This document shows, piece by piece, positions 27,546-36,313 of a stretch of DNA of 64,000 nt. Position 1 is the stretch's first letter. Each line of letters starts with the position of its first letter. The translations under genes were made by a program, and so were the position numbers. The stretch is from Paeniglutamicibacter antarcticus (GTDB taxonomy: Bacteria; Actinomycetota; Actinomycetes; Actinomycetales; Micrococcaceae). Under the pieces are notes generated by a model that saw only the letters and a list, made by a program, of their open reading frames with translations, was not told where the DNA came from and made no database searches. The stretch spans positions 62,001 through 126,000 of the forward strand of contig NZ_CZJT01000082.1 in assembly GCF_900010755.1 (NCBI RefSeq), read 5' to 3'.

Positions 27546-29075
27546 ATGAATCAACCAGAAGCCACCGGAACCGTTTCACCGGTGCAAGAGACCGATTCCG
27601 GTCTCGGTGACAAGGGCCTGAACAAGGGCGTCGTTGGCGTCCTTGGCGCCGTTGTCATCGGGGTTTCATGCATTGCCCCCGCCTACACGTTGACGGCCGC
27701 GCTCGGCCCGACCGTCGCCGAGGTGGGCACCCAGCTCCCCGCCATTTTCCTTGCGGGGTTCCTGCCGATGCTTTTGGTGGCACTGGGCTACCGCGAACTC
27801 AACAGCGCCATGCCGGACTCGGGGACCTCCTTCACCTGGGCCACCCGTGCCTTCGGGCCGTGGATCGGTTGGATGGGCGGTTGGGGCCTGATCGCCGCAA
27901 CCATCATCGTGCTCTCCAACCTGGCCGCGGTTGCCGTTGACTTCTTCTACATCCTCCTGGCCCAGCTCACCGGCAACGAGGCCCTGGGCGAGCTGACCAA
28001 GAACCTGTGGATCAACATCCCCACCACCATGGTGTTCATCGCCGCCGCCTGCTGGATTTCCTACCGCGGCATGCAGACCACCAAGATCTTCCAGTACGTG
28101 CTGGTAGCCTTCCAGCTGATAGTGCTGGGCTGGTTCGCCATTGCCGCGTTCGTCCACGTGAACAACGGCACCGCCTTCGATGCCACCCCGATCAGCCTCG
28201 ACTGGTTCAACCCGATGGCCGTCGAGTCCTTCTCGGCCTTCGCCGCGGGTGTATCGCTGTCGATCTTCATCTTCTGGGGCTGGGACGTCACCCTGACCAT
28301 GAACGAGGAAACCAAGGACCCGGACAAGGTCCCGGGGCGCGCGGCCACCATCACGGTGCTGGTCATCATGGCCATCTACATGGTCGTCGCCCTCGCGGTG
28401 ATCTCCTATGCAGGTGTCGGCACCGATGGCCTGGGCGCCGGCAACCCGGACAACCAGGAATCGATATTCGCCGTGCTTTCGGGCCCGATCATGGGACCGT
28501 TCGCGATCCTCATGTCGTTGGCAATCCTCTCCTCCTCGGCCGCCTCCCTGCAGTCGACAATGGTTTCCCCGGCCCGCACCATCCTGGCCATGGGTTACTA
28601 CAAGGCACTGCCGGTGCGCTTCGGAAACGTTTCCCCGCGCTTCATGTCCCCGTCGGTGGCAACCATCACCGCCGGCATTGCCGCCGCCGCGTTCTACGTG
28701 ATCACCCGCTTGCTGAGCGAAAACGCCCTGTGGGACACCATCACGGCCCTTGGCCTGATGATCTGCTTCTACTACGGCGTCACCGCGCTGGCCTGTGTCT
28801 GGTACTTCCGCCGCGAGTTGTTCTCCTCGGCACGGAACATCGTCTTCAAGTTCCTTGCCCCGCTGATCGGCGGCGTGGTCCTGCTGGTGATGTTCTTCAG
28901 CACCGCCAGGGATTCGATGAGCCCGGACTACGGTTCGGGATCCAATATCGGCGGATTGGGCATGGTGTTCATCCTGGGCATGGGAGTGCTCCTGCTTGGC
29001 GTGGTCATCATGGTCATCATGCGCGTGCGCAACCCCGCCTTCTTCAAGGGCGAAACGCTCAAGCGCCTCAAGTAG
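27546..29075 (+). CDS. APC-family amino acid/polyamine permease, probable putrescine importer
   Basis: 509 aa with about 12 membrane helices. The first helix carries the APC substrate-site pattern IGVSCIAPAYTLTAAL, and the intracellular loop has NEETKDPDKVPGRA, typical of this superfamily. An N-terminal tail of about 28 residues is cytoplasmic. The location after putrescine oxidase suggests import of putrescine or a related amine; the substrate is inferred from this alone. Confidence 0.85.
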   Translation: MNQPEATGTVSPVQETDSGLGDKGLNKGVVGVLGAVVIGVSCIAPAYTLTAALGPTVAEVGTQLPAIFLAGFLPMLLVALGYRELNSAMPDSGTSFTWATRAFGPWIGWMGGWGLIAATIIVLSNLAAVAVDFFYILLAQLTGNEALGELTKNLWINIPTTMVFIAAACWISYRGMQTTKIFQYVLVAFQLIVLGWFAIAAFVHVNNGTAFDATPISLDWFNPMAVESFSAFAAGVSLSIFIFWGWDVTLTMNEETKDPDKVPGRAATITVLVIMAIYMVVALAVISYAGVGTDGLGAGNPDNQESIFAVLSGPIMGPFAILMSLAILSSSAASLQSTMVSPARTILAMGYYKALPVRFGNVSPRFMSPSVATITAGIAAAAFYVITRLLSENALWDTITALGLMICFYYGVTALACVWYFRRELFSSARNIVFKFLAPLIGGVVLLVMFFSTARDSMSPDYGSGSNIGGLGMVFILGMGVLLLGVVIMVIMRVRNPAFFKGETLKRLK

Positions 29076-29114
29076 CCAGGCGCCGTGCCCGCACGGCCGG
29101 CACGCAAAAACTCG

Positions 29115-29158
29115 CCGCCCCGCATCTTTTTGGACGCCTCTTCGAAGATGCGGGGCGG
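29115..29158 (+). terminator. Terminator hairpin after the permease
   Basis: Perfect 14-bp arms CCGCCCCGCATCTT / AAGATGCGGGGCGG with a 16-base loop, 40 bases after the permease stop. GC-rich without a marked T-run. Confidence 0.7.
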
Positions 29159-29311
29159 TGTCATATCCAGGCGTCGTCCGCCGGATACCCAGGGCCCCGG
29201 CGCGAATGGCCGGGTGTGCCAAGACATGGGATGATCGACGGGTAGGCCGCCACCATGCACCGTTCAACGGTCCGGCGGCAACCCACTGTTAAACCTTGAT
29301 GAAAGAGTGTC

Positions 29312-29836
29312 ATGAGCGAGGAACTGGTGGTGCTGCTGGATCAAGCGGGCGCCCACATCGGAACATCAGCCAAGGCCGGCGTACACACCGAGGAAACGCC
29401 GTTGCACCTTGCCTTCTCCTGCTACCTGTTCAACGAATCCGGCCAGCTGCTGGTGACCCGCCGGGCACTTTCCAAGAAGACCTGGCCGGGTGTCTGGACC
29501 AACTCCTTCTGCGGCCACCCCGGCCCCGGCGAATCCTTCGAGGACGCCATGGCGCGGCGCGCCGCCCAGGAACTCGGAACCACCATCACCTCGGTGAACA
29601 GCCTGCTGCCGGACTTCCGCTACCGCGCGGTTGACGCCTCCGGGATCGTCGAAAACGAGATCTGCCCGGTGTTCACCGCGACCATCACCGCGCCGCTGGC
29701 ACCGAACCCCGACGAAGTCGAGGAGTATGCCTGGGTGGATCCGTCGGCCTTGCGGACCTCCGCGTTGGGCACGCCCTTTGCATTCTCCCCGTGGCTGCTC
29801 GAACAGATCGACCAGGGTTCGCTGGACCCTCGCTAG
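29312..29836 (+). CDS. idi: Isopentenyl-diphosphate delta-isomerase, type I
   Basis: 174 aa, a Nudix-fold enzyme. The catalytic pair is visible: Cys67 in TNSFCGHP and Glu116 in ENEICP, the same numbering I recall for the E. coli enzyme. Metal ligands lie in LHLAFSCYLF and GHPGPGESFEDAMARRAAQELG. It interconverts isopentenyl and dimethylallyl diphosphate for isoprenoids (menaquinone, carotenoids). No other isoprenoid gene is nearby, so it stands alone. Confidence 0.95.
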   Translation: MSEELVVLLDQAGAHIGTSAKAGVHTEETPLHLAFSCYLFNESGQLLVTRRALSKKTWPGVWTNSFCGHPGPGESFEDAMARRAAQELGTTITSVNSLLPDFRYRAVDASGIVENEICPVFTATITAPLAPNPDEVEEYAWVDPSALRTSALGTPFAFSPWLLEQIDQGSLDPR

Positions 29837-29963
29837 TCGCCGGGCCATGAACCGCCGGACGGATCCACCCACCACCTAAATTGCTAGGAAGCCCTAGTAA
29901 ATATTGGTGCTTCCCAGTAGTCTCTCGATTGAGCGAAATGCCCAGTATCGAGGGAGAACTTGG

Positions 29964-30728
29964 ATGAAAATCGTGGTGTTGATCAAGCAGGTCCCGGACA
30001 CGGCCGAGGAGCGGAGGCTGGATCCGGGCACCGGAAGGGTTGACCGCCAGGCCAACGACCCGGTGATCGACGAAATCACCGAACGTGCCCTGGAATTGGC
30101 GCTCAGCGTCAAGGACAAGGATAAATCCACGGAAGTCGCGGTACTCGCCATGGGCCCCGAGGAAACCTCCAAGGCCATCCGCAAGGCACTGTCCATGGGG
30201 GCCGATTCCGGAATCCACATCCTTGATCCGGCCCTGGCCGGAGCGGACATCACGCTTACCGCCGCTGCACTTGCCGCCGCACTCAAGGGAGCACAGGCGG
30301 ACCTGATCATTGCCGGCAATGAATCCACTGACGGCCGGGCCGGCATCGTCCCGGCGATGGTTGCCGAACACCTCGGGCTACCGCTGCTCGGCGCCTTGGC
30401 CAGTGCCGCCATCGGAGCTGGCACCGTGTCCGGGGAACGCCTTAACGACGCGGGAACCCAGCGAGTCTCCGCGCCGCTGCCGGCAATGCTCACCGTCACC
30501 GAAAGCTTCGAGGAGGCACGCTTCCCGAATTTCAAGGGCATCATGGGCGCCAAGCGCAAGCCGGTCACCACGCTTTCGGCCTCCGGCCTTGGAATCGCCA
30601 CCGAACCGTTGAGCACCGTCATTGACCTTGAACAACGTCCGCCGCGGACCGCCGGACGCAAAATCATCGACGAAGGAGACGCCGCCGCACAGCTCGTTGA
30701 CTTCCTGGTCACCCAGCGACTGATCTAA
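29964..30728 (+). CDS. etfB: Electron transfer flavoprotein beta subunit
   Basis: 254 aa from ATG 29964, with GAGGGAGA upstream. Typical EtfB start MKIVVLIKQVPDT and the AMP-site loop DLIIAGNESTDGRAGIVPAMVAEHLGLP. The C-terminus matches the arm that grips EtfA. It carries electrons from acyl-CoA dehydrogenases to the respiratory chain. First gene of etfB-etfA-cytochrome b-acyl-CoA dehydrogenase. Confidence 0.95.
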   Translation: MKIVVLIKQVPDTAEERRLDPGTGRVDRQANDPVIDEITERALELALSVKDKDKSTEVAVLAMGPEETSKAIRKALSMGADSGIHILDPALAGADITLTAAALAAALKGAQADLIIAGNESTDGRAGIVPAMVAEHLGLPLLGALASAAIGAGTVSGERLNDAGTQRVSAPLPAMLTVTESFEEARFPNFKGIMGAKRKPVTTLSASGLGIATEPLSTVIDLEQRPPRTAGRKIIDEGDAAAQLVDFLVTQRLI

Positions 30729-30742
30729 CAGGAGGAACGAAC

Positions 30743-31711
30743 ATGCAAAACGTCGTGGTTCTCATCGAACTCACCCATACCGGGCACGTCCCGGCCTCCG
30801 CCCGCGGCCTGCTGGCAGTTGCCACCCGGCTCGGCACACCCGTGGCCGTGACCGTCAGCGAAATCCCGCTCGAAGCAAGCACCGTCGCAGCGCTCGGGGA
30901 GCTTGGGGCGGTAACCATCCATGCAGCCCACGGGCCTTCGGCACACTCGATTCTTGTCGCCCACCTCGTGGATGCGCTCGACGCTGCCGTCACTGCCCAC
31001 GCGCCGGCCGCGGTGCTGGCGGCATCCTCGGTTGACGGACGCGAGGCAGCCGGGCGGCTTGCGGTTCGCACCGGCGCCGGCGTACTCGTGGACGTCGTCG
31101 ACGCGCACAGCATTGACGGAAAAATCACCACCACCCATTCTGTCTTTGGCGGCAACTACACGGTGCATGCAGCGGTTCCCGGCGCCCTGCCGATCATCAC
31201 CCTGCGCTCTGGTGCCATCGACGAACAAGCCCCAGCGGTGACGCCCGAGGTGCTGAACATCGAACTCGCGGCACCCCCAGGGACCGTCGCAACCATCGAC
31301 TCCTATTCCGACGCACCGGAAAACCAGGCCCGCCCCGAACTGCGCGGCGCCGCAACGGTGGTCTCCGGAGGCCGCGGGCTGGGCTCGGCCGAGAACTTCG
31401 TGCTGGTAGAACAACTGGCAGACGCGCTCGGTGCGGCGGTGGGCGCCTCTCGTGCGGCAGTTGATGCCGGATTTATTTCCCAAACCGCACAGGTCGGCCA
31501 AACGGGTGTCAGCGTCTCCCCGCAGCTCTATGTTGCCCTTGGCATTTCCGGTGCCATCCAGCATCGGGCCGGCATGCAAACCGCCAAGACCATCGTGGCG
31601 ATCAACCAAGACGAGGACGCCCCGATCTTCGAGATCGCGGACCTTGGCATCGTCGGGGACGTTTTCACTGTTGTTCCCCAAGCCATTGAATTGCTCAACG
31701 CCCGGCGCTGA
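30743..31711 (+). CDS. etfA: Electron transfer flavoprotein alpha subunit
   Basis: 322 aa, 14 bases after etfB with AGGAGG upstream. N-terminal domain similar to EtfB, then the FAD domain: [14 protein letters not shown], a region around [32 protein letters not shown] (shown here as [12 protein letters not shown]) and [20 protein letters not shown]. It binds the FAD that shuttles electrons. Confidence 0.95.
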   Translation: MQNVVVLIELTHTGHVPASARGLLAVATRLGTPVAVTVSEIPLEASTVAALGELGAVTIHAAHGPSAHSILVAHLVDALDAAVTAHAPAAVLAASSVDGREAAGRLAVRTGAGVLVDVVDAHSIDGKITTTHSVFGGNYTVHAAVPGALPIITLRSGAIDEQAPAVTPEVLNIELAAPPGTVATIDSYSDAPENQARPELRGAATVVSGGRGLGSAENFVLVEQLADALGAAVGASRAAVDAGFISQTAQVGQTGVSVSPQLYVALGISGAIQHRAGMQTAKTIVAINQDEDAPIFEIADLGIVGDVFTVVPQAIELLNARR

Positions 31712-31749
31712 CCGGTTTACCAACACACCACTTCGAAGGGTTTGCCACG

Positions 31750-32694
31750 ATGACACAGTCCTCCGGAAAGAAAACCGCGGCACGGCGCAAGCCGCCGGGA
31801 AGAGCCGCATTCGCGGGCATCCTCGCCGGCTCGCTGGTCCTGCTCTTGGTCATTGCCGTGCTCGTGGCCAGATGGTTGGTGGGCCTGGACGGGGTCAAGA
31901 ACTGGATGGCTACCTATCCCGGGCACTCCGAACTTCCGGCAAGCGCGCCCGTGGGGCTTCCGGCCTGGTTGGGCTGGCAACACTTCCTGAACATGTTCTT
32001 CCTGGTGCTGATTGTGCGCTCGGGGTGGCGGGTCCGCACCGTCACCCGGCCACCTGCCTACTGGGTGCGCAACAACAAGGGGCTGATCCGGACCAAGGGC
32101 GCACCGAGCCGCATCAGCCTGGACTTGTGGTTCCACCTGAGCCTTGATGCCCTGTGGGTACTCAACGGGATCGTTTTCATCGTCGTGCTGTTTGCCACCG
32201 GGCAATGGATGCGCATCGTCCCCACCAGCTGGGACGTGTTCCCCAACGCGGCCTCCGCGGCCCTGCAATACCTCTCGCTTAATTGGCCCACCGAAAACGG
32301 TTGGGTGAACTACAACGCCCTGCAATTGCTTGCCTACTTCACCACCGTCTTCATTGCCGCGCCGCTGGCCATCATCACCGGCCTGCGCATGTCAGGTGCA
32401 TGGCCCAAAAAGGCCAAGAAACTGAACAAGGCCTACCCGGTGGAACTTGCCAGGAAACTGCACTTCCCGGTCATGATCTATTTCGTGGCCTTTGTCGTGG
32501 TCCACGTGGCGTTGGTGCTGGCCACCGGGGTGCTGCGGAACCTCAACCACATGTATGCGGCAAATAATTCGGATGGCTGGAGTGGCCTGGTGATCTTTGC
32601 CGTGTCGATTCTCGTGATTGTCGGTTTCTGGTTCCTGGCCCAACCGATCTTCCTGCGGCCGGTGGCAGCCTTGACCGGAAAAGTCGGCAAATAA
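31750..32694 (+). CDS. Membrane cytochrome b (b561/formate-dehydrogenase gamma type)
   Basis: 314 aa with four main membrane helices after a basic N-terminus and a first anchor helix. Candidate haem histidines sit inside helices: His78 (WQHFLN), His129 (WFHLSL), His238 (KLHFPV) and His252 (VVHVAL). The pattern fits the cytochrome b/b6 family that passes electrons between a dehydrogenase and quinone. Being between etfA and an acyl-CoA dehydrogenase gene, it may carry ETF electrons into the membrane pool, which is an inference. No ETF:quinone oxidoreductase gene is seen here. Confidence 0.78.
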   Translation: MTQSSGKKTAARRKPPGRAAFAGILAGSLVLLLVIAVLVARWLVGLDGVKNWMATYPGHSELPASAPVGLPAWLGWQHFLNMFFLVLIVRSGWRVRTVTRPPAYWVRNNKGLIRTKGAPSRISLDLWFHLSLDALWVLNGIVFIVVLFATGQWMRIVPTSWDVFPNAASAALQYLSLNWPTENGWVNYNALQLLAYFTTVFIAAPLAIITGLRMSGAWPKKAKKLNKAYPVELARKLHFPVMIYFVAFVVVHVALVLATGVLRNLNHMYAANNSDGWSGLVIFAVSILVIVGFWFLAQPIFLRPVAALTGKVGK

Positions 32695-32746
32695 CACCGG
32701 CATCCTTCAGCCGCCATCAGCGAATTCCCGAAGCCGAGGAGATTAA

Positions 32747-33883
32747 ATGTTTGACCTGACCGAAGACCAACTGGCGATCGTGCACATGGTGGCAGGCTTT
32801 GCCGCCGAAAACATTGCCCCGCATGCCATCGAATGGGACCAAAACCACCACTTCCCGGTCGATGTGTTGGCACAGGCCGGGGAACTGGGCATGGGCGGCA
32901 TCTATGTGCGAGAAGAATCCGGGGGATCCGGGATGAGCCGGCTGGATGCGGCACTCATCTTCGAGGAACTGGCCAAGGCCGATCCGACGATTGCCGCTTA
33001 CATTTCCATCCACAACATGGTGGCCTGGATGATCGACAAGTTCGGCAACGACGAACAACGCACCACCTGGCTTCCGGGGCTGTGCAGCATGGAAACCCTG
33101 GCAAGCTACGCCCTGACCGAACCCGGGGTTGGTTCGGACGCAGCAGCACTGAGCACCCGTGCGGTTCTCGACGGGGACCACTACGTGCTCAATGGAACCA
33201 AGCAATTCATTTCCGGCGCAGGCAGCTCCGGGGTCTACGTGGTCATGGCCCGCACCGCGGACACCGGCAGTGCCGGCATTAGCGCGTTCATCGTCCCGGA
33301 CGGAACCCAGGGATTGTCCTTTGGCGCCCTCGAAAGGAAGATGGGCTGGAACGCCCAACCCACCCGCCAAGTGGTCTTTGAGAACATGCGGATCCCCGCG
33401 GCCAACCGGTTGGGTGAGGAAGGCAGCGGGTTCGGCATTGCCATGAAGGGGCTCAACGGCGGCCGGGTCAATATCGGTGCCTGCTCACTGGGCGGCGGGC
33501 AGGCCGCCCTGGACAAGTCGGTTGCCTACCTGAAGGAACGCTCGGCCTTCGGCGCCCCGCTGATCGGCCAACAGGCGTTGCTCTTCCAGATTGCCGACAT
33601 GCAAACGGAGCTGGAGGCCGCCCGCACCATGGTGTGGAGGGCCGCCGACGCGCTGGAACGCAGCACCAAGGACACCGTGCGGCTATGCGCCATGGCCAAG
33701 CTGGTGGCCACGGATGCCGGATTCAACGCGGCAAACACCGCCCTGCAACTGCACGGAGGCTATGGCTACCTGTCCGAATACGGGATCGAGAAGATCGTGC
33801 GTGATTTGCGCGTGCACCAGATCCTGGAGGGCAGCAACGAGATCATGCGACTGATCATCGGGCGGATCGCGGTGGATGGGTAA
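32747..33883 (+). CDS. Acyl-CoA dehydrogenase (isobutyryl/short-chain type)
   Basis: 378 aa, complete. Signatures: YALTEPGVGSDAAAL (FAD/substrate site), a second ACAD block near GYGYLSEYGIEKIVRDLRV, and the catalytic base Glu361 in LEGSNEIMR. The overall form resembles isobutyryl-CoA dehydrogenase from valine breakdown, but a short-chain fatty acyl substrate is equally possible. AGGAG precedes the start. It closes the etf operon, so its electrons can go directly to the ETF made with it. Confidence 0.9.
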   Translation: MFDLTEDQLAIVHMVAGFAAENIAPHAIEWDQNHHFPVDVLAQAGELGMGGIYVREESGGSGMSRLDAALIFEELAKADPTIAAYISIHNMVAWMIDKFGNDEQRTTWLPGLCSMETLASYALTEPGVGSDAAALSTRAVLDGDHYVLNGTKQFISGAGSSGVYVVMARTADTGSAGISAFIVPDGTQGLSFGALERKMGWNAQPTRQVVFENMRIPAANRLGEEGSGFGIAMKGLNGGRVNIGACSLGGGQAALDKSVAYLKERSAFGAPLIGQQALLFQIADMQTELEAARTMVWRAADALERSTKDTVRLCAMAKLVATDAGFNAANTALQLHGGYGYLSEYGIEKIVRDLRVHQILEGSNEIMRLIIGRIAVDG

Positions 33884-33928
33884 GCCCACTTGGATTTTTG
33901 CGAACCCAACGGTCTGATCGATTCAAGG

Positions 33929-33991
33929 AAACGCCCCTGGGGGAGTTCGCCACCCCGGACATTGGCGGCGAACGCCCCCGAAGGGGCATTT
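33929..33991. terminator. Large hairpin between convergent acyl-CoA dehydrogenase and ridA
   Basis: Long imperfect inverted repeat: AACGCCCC...GAGTTCGCC pairs with GGCGAAC...GGGGCATT. It lies between two convergent genes and can end both transcripts. Confidence 0.7.
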
Positions 33992-34001
33992 AAGAGTCTG
34001 C

Positions 34002-34400
34002 TTATGCGCCGGCCCAGGCGGTGGCCTGGACCTCGACGAGCAGCTTGTCGTTCAGCAGCGGCGCCACGATGGTGGCACGCGAGGGACGGTGCCCGGCAAA
34101 GGTGTCTACCCAGGCACGGTTGTACTCCGCTGCCATCGAGGCATCATTGATGTACACGGTGGTGGTGGCCACCGAGGCAAGGGTCAGGTCGTACCCGGCC
34201 AGCACCTTTTCAAGGTTCTTCAGCGTCTGGACGGTCTGCGCGTAGATATCACCCTCGCCCACCAGGACCTTGTTCTCGTCCTTCGAGACTTGGCCCGAAA
34301 CGAAGACGAAGTCACCGGCACGCGTGGCGCTCGGGAACGGGCCCTGCGCGGTGGTCATGCCTTCAATGTCAATGTGGCTCAGGCCTGTGGAAGTGCTCAT
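34002..34400 (-). CDS. RidA-family enamine/imine deaminase
   Basis: 132 aa from ATG 34400, with CAGGAG upstream. Family motifs: GDFVFVSGQVS, QTLKNLEKVLAGYDLTLASV and the active-site arginine in RPSRATIVAPLL before VEVQATAW. RidA proteins hydrolyse reactive enamines released by PLP enzymes or amine oxidation. The Lrp-type gene upstream on the same strand may regulate it. Confidence 0.9.
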   Translation of the reverse strand: MSTSTGLSHIDIEGMTTAQGPFPSATRAGDFVFVSGQVSKDENKVLVGEGDIYAQTVQTLKNLEKVLAGYDLTLASVATTTVYINDASMAAEYNRAWVDTFAGHRPSRATIVAPLLNDKLLVEVQATAWAGA

Positions 34401-34501
34401 GGTGCTCCTGGGTTGGCGTCTGGTGAGGCCGGTCACGACCCCGTAAAAAGCCTAGAGCATTCCAAAGCGCCACGCCTACGTGAATGCCTCGACGCCGGAA
34501 C

Positions 34502-34978
34502 CTATCCCAGGTGTTTGAGGAGCTCGGTGGTCCGGTACGGAATGACATCACGCAAAATCATTGAGGTCGAGGTCCGGGTGATACCCGGGCACAGACGGAT
34601 CTCTTCGCTCACGCGGTAAAGATCATCCGGGTCCATAGCCACGGCACGAATCAAGAGGTCGGTGTCGCCAGCAGGCGCAACGCATTCAAGGACTTCGGGG
34701 ATTTTGCGCAGCGCTTCTATGGCCTCGTTCAGGTGCGACTGGTCCAACTCGGCGCTCACCATGGCTGAGACGCCGCGGCCCACCGAGGACGGCTTGACCC
34801 TGCTCGAGTTTGCACGAAGTGCCCCGGATGCTGCCAAACGTTCCATGCGGGTCTGGACGGTACCCCGAGCCAGTCCCAAGCGCTGGGCAAGCATCATGGT
34901 GGGGATCCTGGGGTCTTCATCCAAGGCCAAGAGAATGCGCCTGTCCGTATCATCCAGTTGGTACGATTCCGGCGTCAT
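34502..34978 (-). CDS. Lrp/AsnC-family regulator
   Basis: 158 aa. N-terminal HTH (DDTDRRILLALDEDPR, MLAQRLGLARGTVQTRMERL) and a RAM ligand domain (VLECVAPAGDTDLLIRAVA). Such proteins sense amino acids and form octamers. It lies 100 bases upstream of ridA on the same strand, with a palindrome 22 bases before its own start, which suggests autoregulation. Confidence 0.9.
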   Translation of the reverse strand: MTPESYQLDDTDRRILLALDEDPRIPTMMLAQRLGLARGTVQTRMERLAASGALRANSSRVKPSSVGRGVSAMVSAELDQSHLNEAIEALRKIPEVLECVAPAGDTDLLIRAVAMDPDDLYRVSEEIRLCPGITRTSTSMILRDVIPYRTTELLKHLG

Positions 34979-35000
34979 TCCGGCTCCTTCGCCTAGGTGC

Positions 35001-35013
35001 GGTCAAATTGACC
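35001..35013. promoter_or_regulatory. Palindrome GGTCAAATTGACC upstream of the Lrp/AsnC gene
   Basis: Perfect symmetry around the central A, placed 22 bases upstream of the regulator's ATG. A likely autoregulatory Lrp/AsnC site. The rest of the 390-base gap up to the next gene holds no ORF or repeat I can support. Confidence 0.5.
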
Positions 35014-35371
35014 AAGTTGTTGGGTGCCTACCCGTCCATGTTAGTCAAAATGATCAGCGTTTCCCAACTGTGTTGCACGGTATGACCGATCCTTGCTTTA
35101 GTAGTTGTTAGAAGCTCAACCAAGGCCACAAGCCGCGGCGAGCAGACCGCCAAAGCAGCGTCCATGAAATTCTGCTTTTGGGTTGACCCACAAGGTCTCA
35201 GGTCGCATTCAAAGGTGGTCCGCAACGATTCCAAATCCCTGGAGTTGTCGCGGGCTACCTTTGGTTAAAGAGGCGTTTCCTGCTCGCCGGGGAAAGCGAC
35301 GTGCCCGCGTTAGATATCCACAGATTGTGTTTGCTGCGTTTCGCGGAGCGCATGCGGGTAACGTTCTTCCT

Positions 35372-35593
35372 ATGAGATTCATGCGCCTTGAAGATGTTGC
35401 CGATGAGCTGAACGTCAACCTGCCGCAGGTGCGTTCACTGGTGCGCAGCGGCGATCTTCCCGCGATCAAGATTGGTGGGCGCGGCGTCTGGCGCGTTGAA
35501 CGCAGCGAACTGGAAGCCTACATCCAGCGTCAGTACACAGTTGCCCGGGAATCCATTGAAGCCGGTTCCATTGACCATGAATCCGCCGATTAA
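35372..35593 (+). CDS. Small helix-turn-helix protein (excisionase/MerR-like fold)
   Basis: 73 aa. Almost the whole protein is one winged-helix domain: MRLEDVADELNVNLPQVRSL, then IKIGGRGVWRVERSELEAYI, the 'wing and helix' typical of HTH_17/excisionase-like and BldC-like proteins. No good ribosome site; ATG 35381 is an alternative start. It ends 82 bases before a tRNA-Ala gene. Next to a tRNA an excisionase is tempting, but no integrase is present, and such small proteins are common housekeeping regulators in Actinobacteria. Confidence 0.75.
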   Translation: MRFMRLEDVADELNVNLPQVRSLVRSGDLPAIKIGGRGVWRVERSELEAYIQRQYTVARESIEAGSIDHESAD

Positions 35594-35675
35594 GTAAACC
35601 GCGTCATCATATTTTGTTCATGGTGATTTACGGGTTTAGGCTGTGAATCGTTGAGGGCTTTGGCCCGGGACCCAG

Positions 35676-35748
35676 GGGGTTTTAGCTCAGTTGGTAGAGC
35701 GCTTCGTTCGCATCGAAGAGGCCAGGAGTTCGATTCTCCTAAGCTCCA
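35676..35748 (+). tRNA. tRNA-Ala (anticodon CGC)
   Basis: 73 bases. The acceptor stem GGGGTTT pairs with AAGCTCC (two G-U pairs), the D stem is GCTC/GAGC, the anticodon stem CTTCG/CGAAG encloses TTCGCAT with anticodon CGC, and the T arm is AGGAG-TTCGATT-CTCCT. CGC reads GCG, so it charges alanine. CCA is not encoded. Confidence 0.95.
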
Positions 35749-35755
35749 CGTCAAT

Positions 35756-35801
35756 ACCCCTCTGAGCCGTGAGAACGTTGGTTCGGAGGGGTCTCTTTTT
35801 T
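35756..35801 (+). terminator. Terminator after tRNA-Ala(CGC)
   Basis: ACCCCTCTGA pairs with TCGGAGGGGT and is followed by TCTCTTTTTT. It starts eight bases after the tRNA 3' end. Confidence 0.85.
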
Positions 35802-35927
35802 GCCCATTTTTGGCCCGGCGACACGGAATCGACACGTTTTGGCGACAACCAAGACCTGTGATTTCGGGGCCGGGGGACTCATTTCACCGGTGGACCAGTC
35901 GAGCGCTGCCGTCAATTTTTCGGCGTC

Positions 35928-36148
35928 GACATGGGCTGGCTGCCGCAGCCTTTCCTCAATCAGTGCCACGTGGAAATCTAGTTGTCCCCATCTGCTCAGC
36001 TGGTACTTTCCCCTTTTGAGTTCGATGACGAAGTAGCGCCTTTGTTCCACATGGAATCGGAACAATGACCGTAAAAGTCGTCGCCGCCCACATGGAAGTG
36101 GACTTGTCTGCCGACGACGGCGAAACCCGTCTGCTTTATGCAGGTGAA
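35928..36148 (-). pseudogene. Remnant of a YhcG/DUF1016 PD-(D/E)XK nuclease
   Basis: Minus-strand reading from 36148 gives GFAVVGRQVHFHVGGDDFY. After a frameshift near 36068, another frame gives RFHVEQRRYFVIELKRGKYQ and GQLDFHVALIEERLRQP. In intact DUF1016 proteins these two blocks are joined (FVGRQ...VGGDDFY-DLLFYH...VIELK...GQLNFY) and form the PD-(D/E)XK nuclease core; the ExK here is ELK. No N-terminal half or start is present. The rest of the gap from the terminator to 36313 holds nothing else I can support. A relic of a mobile or defence gene beside a tRNA. Confidence 0.7.
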
Positions 36149-36313
36149 CGACGGATTCGGGAACCCCCGGGCCCTTGTTTCGGCCTTCCCTGCCGGATCA
36201 AAATGCCCAAATGAAGCCTCCAAGACCATGCGGCCACCGCTTACACCCGGCATGGCCGTGTACCGTGAGCCTGATGGGAACAGTTGGTTTCCAACATAAA
36301 AGGGGCGTATATC

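Noticed and set aside
27666..29267. 533-codon minus-strand frame opposite the APC permease
   Set aside because: Composition (His, Gly, Arg, Asp) and lack of motif are typical of an antisense shadow.
29312..29836. idi as part of a carotenoid or terpene cluster
   Set aside because: No phytoene synthase, desaturase or prenyltransferase gene is within the window.
35372..35748. Excisionase-tRNA pair as an integration site
   Set aside because: No integrase gene and no repeated tRNA 3' end is visible; the HTH protein fits an ordinary small regulator as well.
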